Below, one piece after another: positions 5,771 to 6,224 of a stretch of DNA of 6,224 nt; within the stretch, counting starts at the first letter, position 1; each line of letters opens with the position of its first letter. The position numbers and the translations under genes were made by a program. Source of the DNA: Bacteroidota bacterium (GTDB lineage Bacteria; Bacteroidota; Bacteroidia; J057). The notes under the pieces are model-generated. The model was not told the origin of the DNA. It saw nothing but the letters and a program-made list of their open reading frames with translations, and did not search any database. The stretch is from the NCBI GenBank assembly GCA_003696875.1, contig RFHL01001201.1:1-6224 (forward strand), in the 5' to 3' direction.

Positions 5771-5792
5771 CGGCTTGCCAGGAGGCAAGCCG
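5771..5792 (+). other. Perfect nine-pair hairpin in the leader of the secreted-protein gene
   Basis: CGGCTTGCC (5771-5779) is the exact reverse complement of GGCAAGCCG (5784-5792), with AGGA as the loop. On the plus strand it is followed by CCTTTCCTTCC, which is pyrimidine-rich but not a U run, so a simple intrinsic terminator is unlikely. It is 31 bases before the ATG at 5824 and downstream of the candidate promoter, so it would lie in the mRNA leader. It could stabilise the message, or be part of a terminator for something on the minus strand, although no gene enters from the right on that strand. Confidence 0.5.
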
Positions 5793-5823
5793 CCTTTCCT
5801 TCCTATGTCTCACGCTATCAGTT

Positions 5824-6224
5824 ATGACGAAATTAGTTACTTTTTCCGTTCTGCTATTTCTGGCTCTTTTGCTCCCTGCTGGTGTGCAGGGACAGGCTAC
5901 GACGGTCTCGATTCTGCCCGGTTACACGCACCGCGCCTATTACAGCCTGGACAATGGCCTGGTCAAAACGGCTCCCGACGATGGGTGGGACCTGGCCTTC
6001 CAATTGACCGGCTTTGCCGCCGGCATTCGGGCTCACCACCCGCAAGGGGTGCGGGTGCACAAGGTGCCAGGTTTCGGCATCGCCGATTGGGCGCTGGTCG
6101 ATACGGCCGGGATGACCGCCTGGCCCGAGCTACACAATGAGGCTGCCCGCTGGGATCTAGGGGCACTCAATCAGGGTATCGATACCGCCAATGCATTTGA
6201 TCTGGGTTGGGGGATCTACAACCC
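5824..6224 (+). CDS. Secreted protein, N-terminal fragment, T9SS-cargo-like (runs off right edge)
   Basis: The frame from ATG at 5824 is open for 133 codons to the window end. The first 24 residues are a typical signal peptide: MTK, a hydrophobic core of about 14 residues rich in Leu and Val, then a GVQGQA cleavage region. The mature start has motifs such as PGYTHRAYYSLDNG and DDGWDLAFQLTGF, then ADWALVDTAGMTAW and WDLGALNQG. This pattern resembles the N-terminal repeat region of Bacteroidota proteins annotated as carrying a C-terminal type IX sorting domain, some with HmuY-like similarity; the sorting domain itself would be beyond the window. A rival ATG at 5804-5806 opens a different frame of 112 residues with biased composition and no signal peptide, so I reject it. 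The gene is divergent from the AraC-family regulator. The gene and its export are well supported; type IX sorting is an inference and the function is unknown. Confidence 0.78.
   Translation, partial: MTKLVTFSVLLFLALLLPAGVQGQATTVSILPGYTHRAYYSLDNGLVKTAPDDGWDLAFQLTGFAAGIRAHHPQGVRVHKVPGFGIADWALVDTAGMTAWPELHNEAARWDLGALNQGIDTANAFDLGWGIYN

Noticed and set aside
5775..6140. A 121-codon plus-strand frame with ATG at 5804
   Set aside because: It is out of frame with the signal-peptide protein starting at 5824, is Arg/Gly/Pro-rich and ends early; the 5824 frame has export signal and family-like motifs.

Overview
The window looks like a chromosomal segment of a Bacteroidota bacterium, most likely from the Saprospiria (Lewinella-like) side of the phylum. 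The reasons are a DUF5723-type outer-membrane protein, a secreted protein of the kind usually exported by the type IX secretion system, a Bacteroidota-style AraC regulator, a short arginine decarboxylase next to a deoxyhypusine-synthase-like gene as in Flavobacteriia, lack of clear Shine-Dalgarno sequences before most starts, and TAnnTTTG-type -7 promoter motifs. The DNA is moderately GC-rich, but intergenic stretches are more AT-rich. The placement rests on protein resemblance recalled from memory, not on a search.

Layout from left to right: (1) 1-1005, minus strand, the N-terminal 335 residues of a DUF5723-like outer-membrane protein that runs off the left edge. (2) 1129-1890, minus strand, a class I SAM-dependent methyltransferase. 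(3) 1891-2144, a divergent intergenic region. (4) 2145-3533, plus strand, a short PLP-dependent arginine decarboxylase. (5) 3534-3685, a 152-base spacer built largely of repeats. (6) 3686-4654, plus strand, a bacterial deoxyhypusine-synthase-like protein. (7) 4661-5572, minus strand, an AraC-family regulator converging on the previous gene with a 6-base gap. (8) 5573-5823, a divergent regulatory region with a good Bacteroidota promoter candidate, a strong hairpin and a cluster of CCGWTTT words. (9) 5824-6224, plus strand, the start of a secreted protein that runs off the right edge.

The biological centre is the polyamine pair. The decarboxylase should make agmatine from arginine. The deoxyhypusine-synthase-like enzyme belongs to an NAD-dependent aminobutyl-transferase family whose eukaryotic protein substrate, eIF5A, is absent from bacteria, so here it probably acts on a free polyamine. 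In related flavobacterial loci, as I recall them, agmatinase (speB) sits between or beside these two genes. Here that position holds only repeat sequence, so the link from agmatine to the second enzyme is open. The methyltransferase, the AraC regulator and the two envelope or secreted proteins have no visible functional link to the pair. No RNA gene, CRISPR array, insertion sequence or phage gene was recognised.
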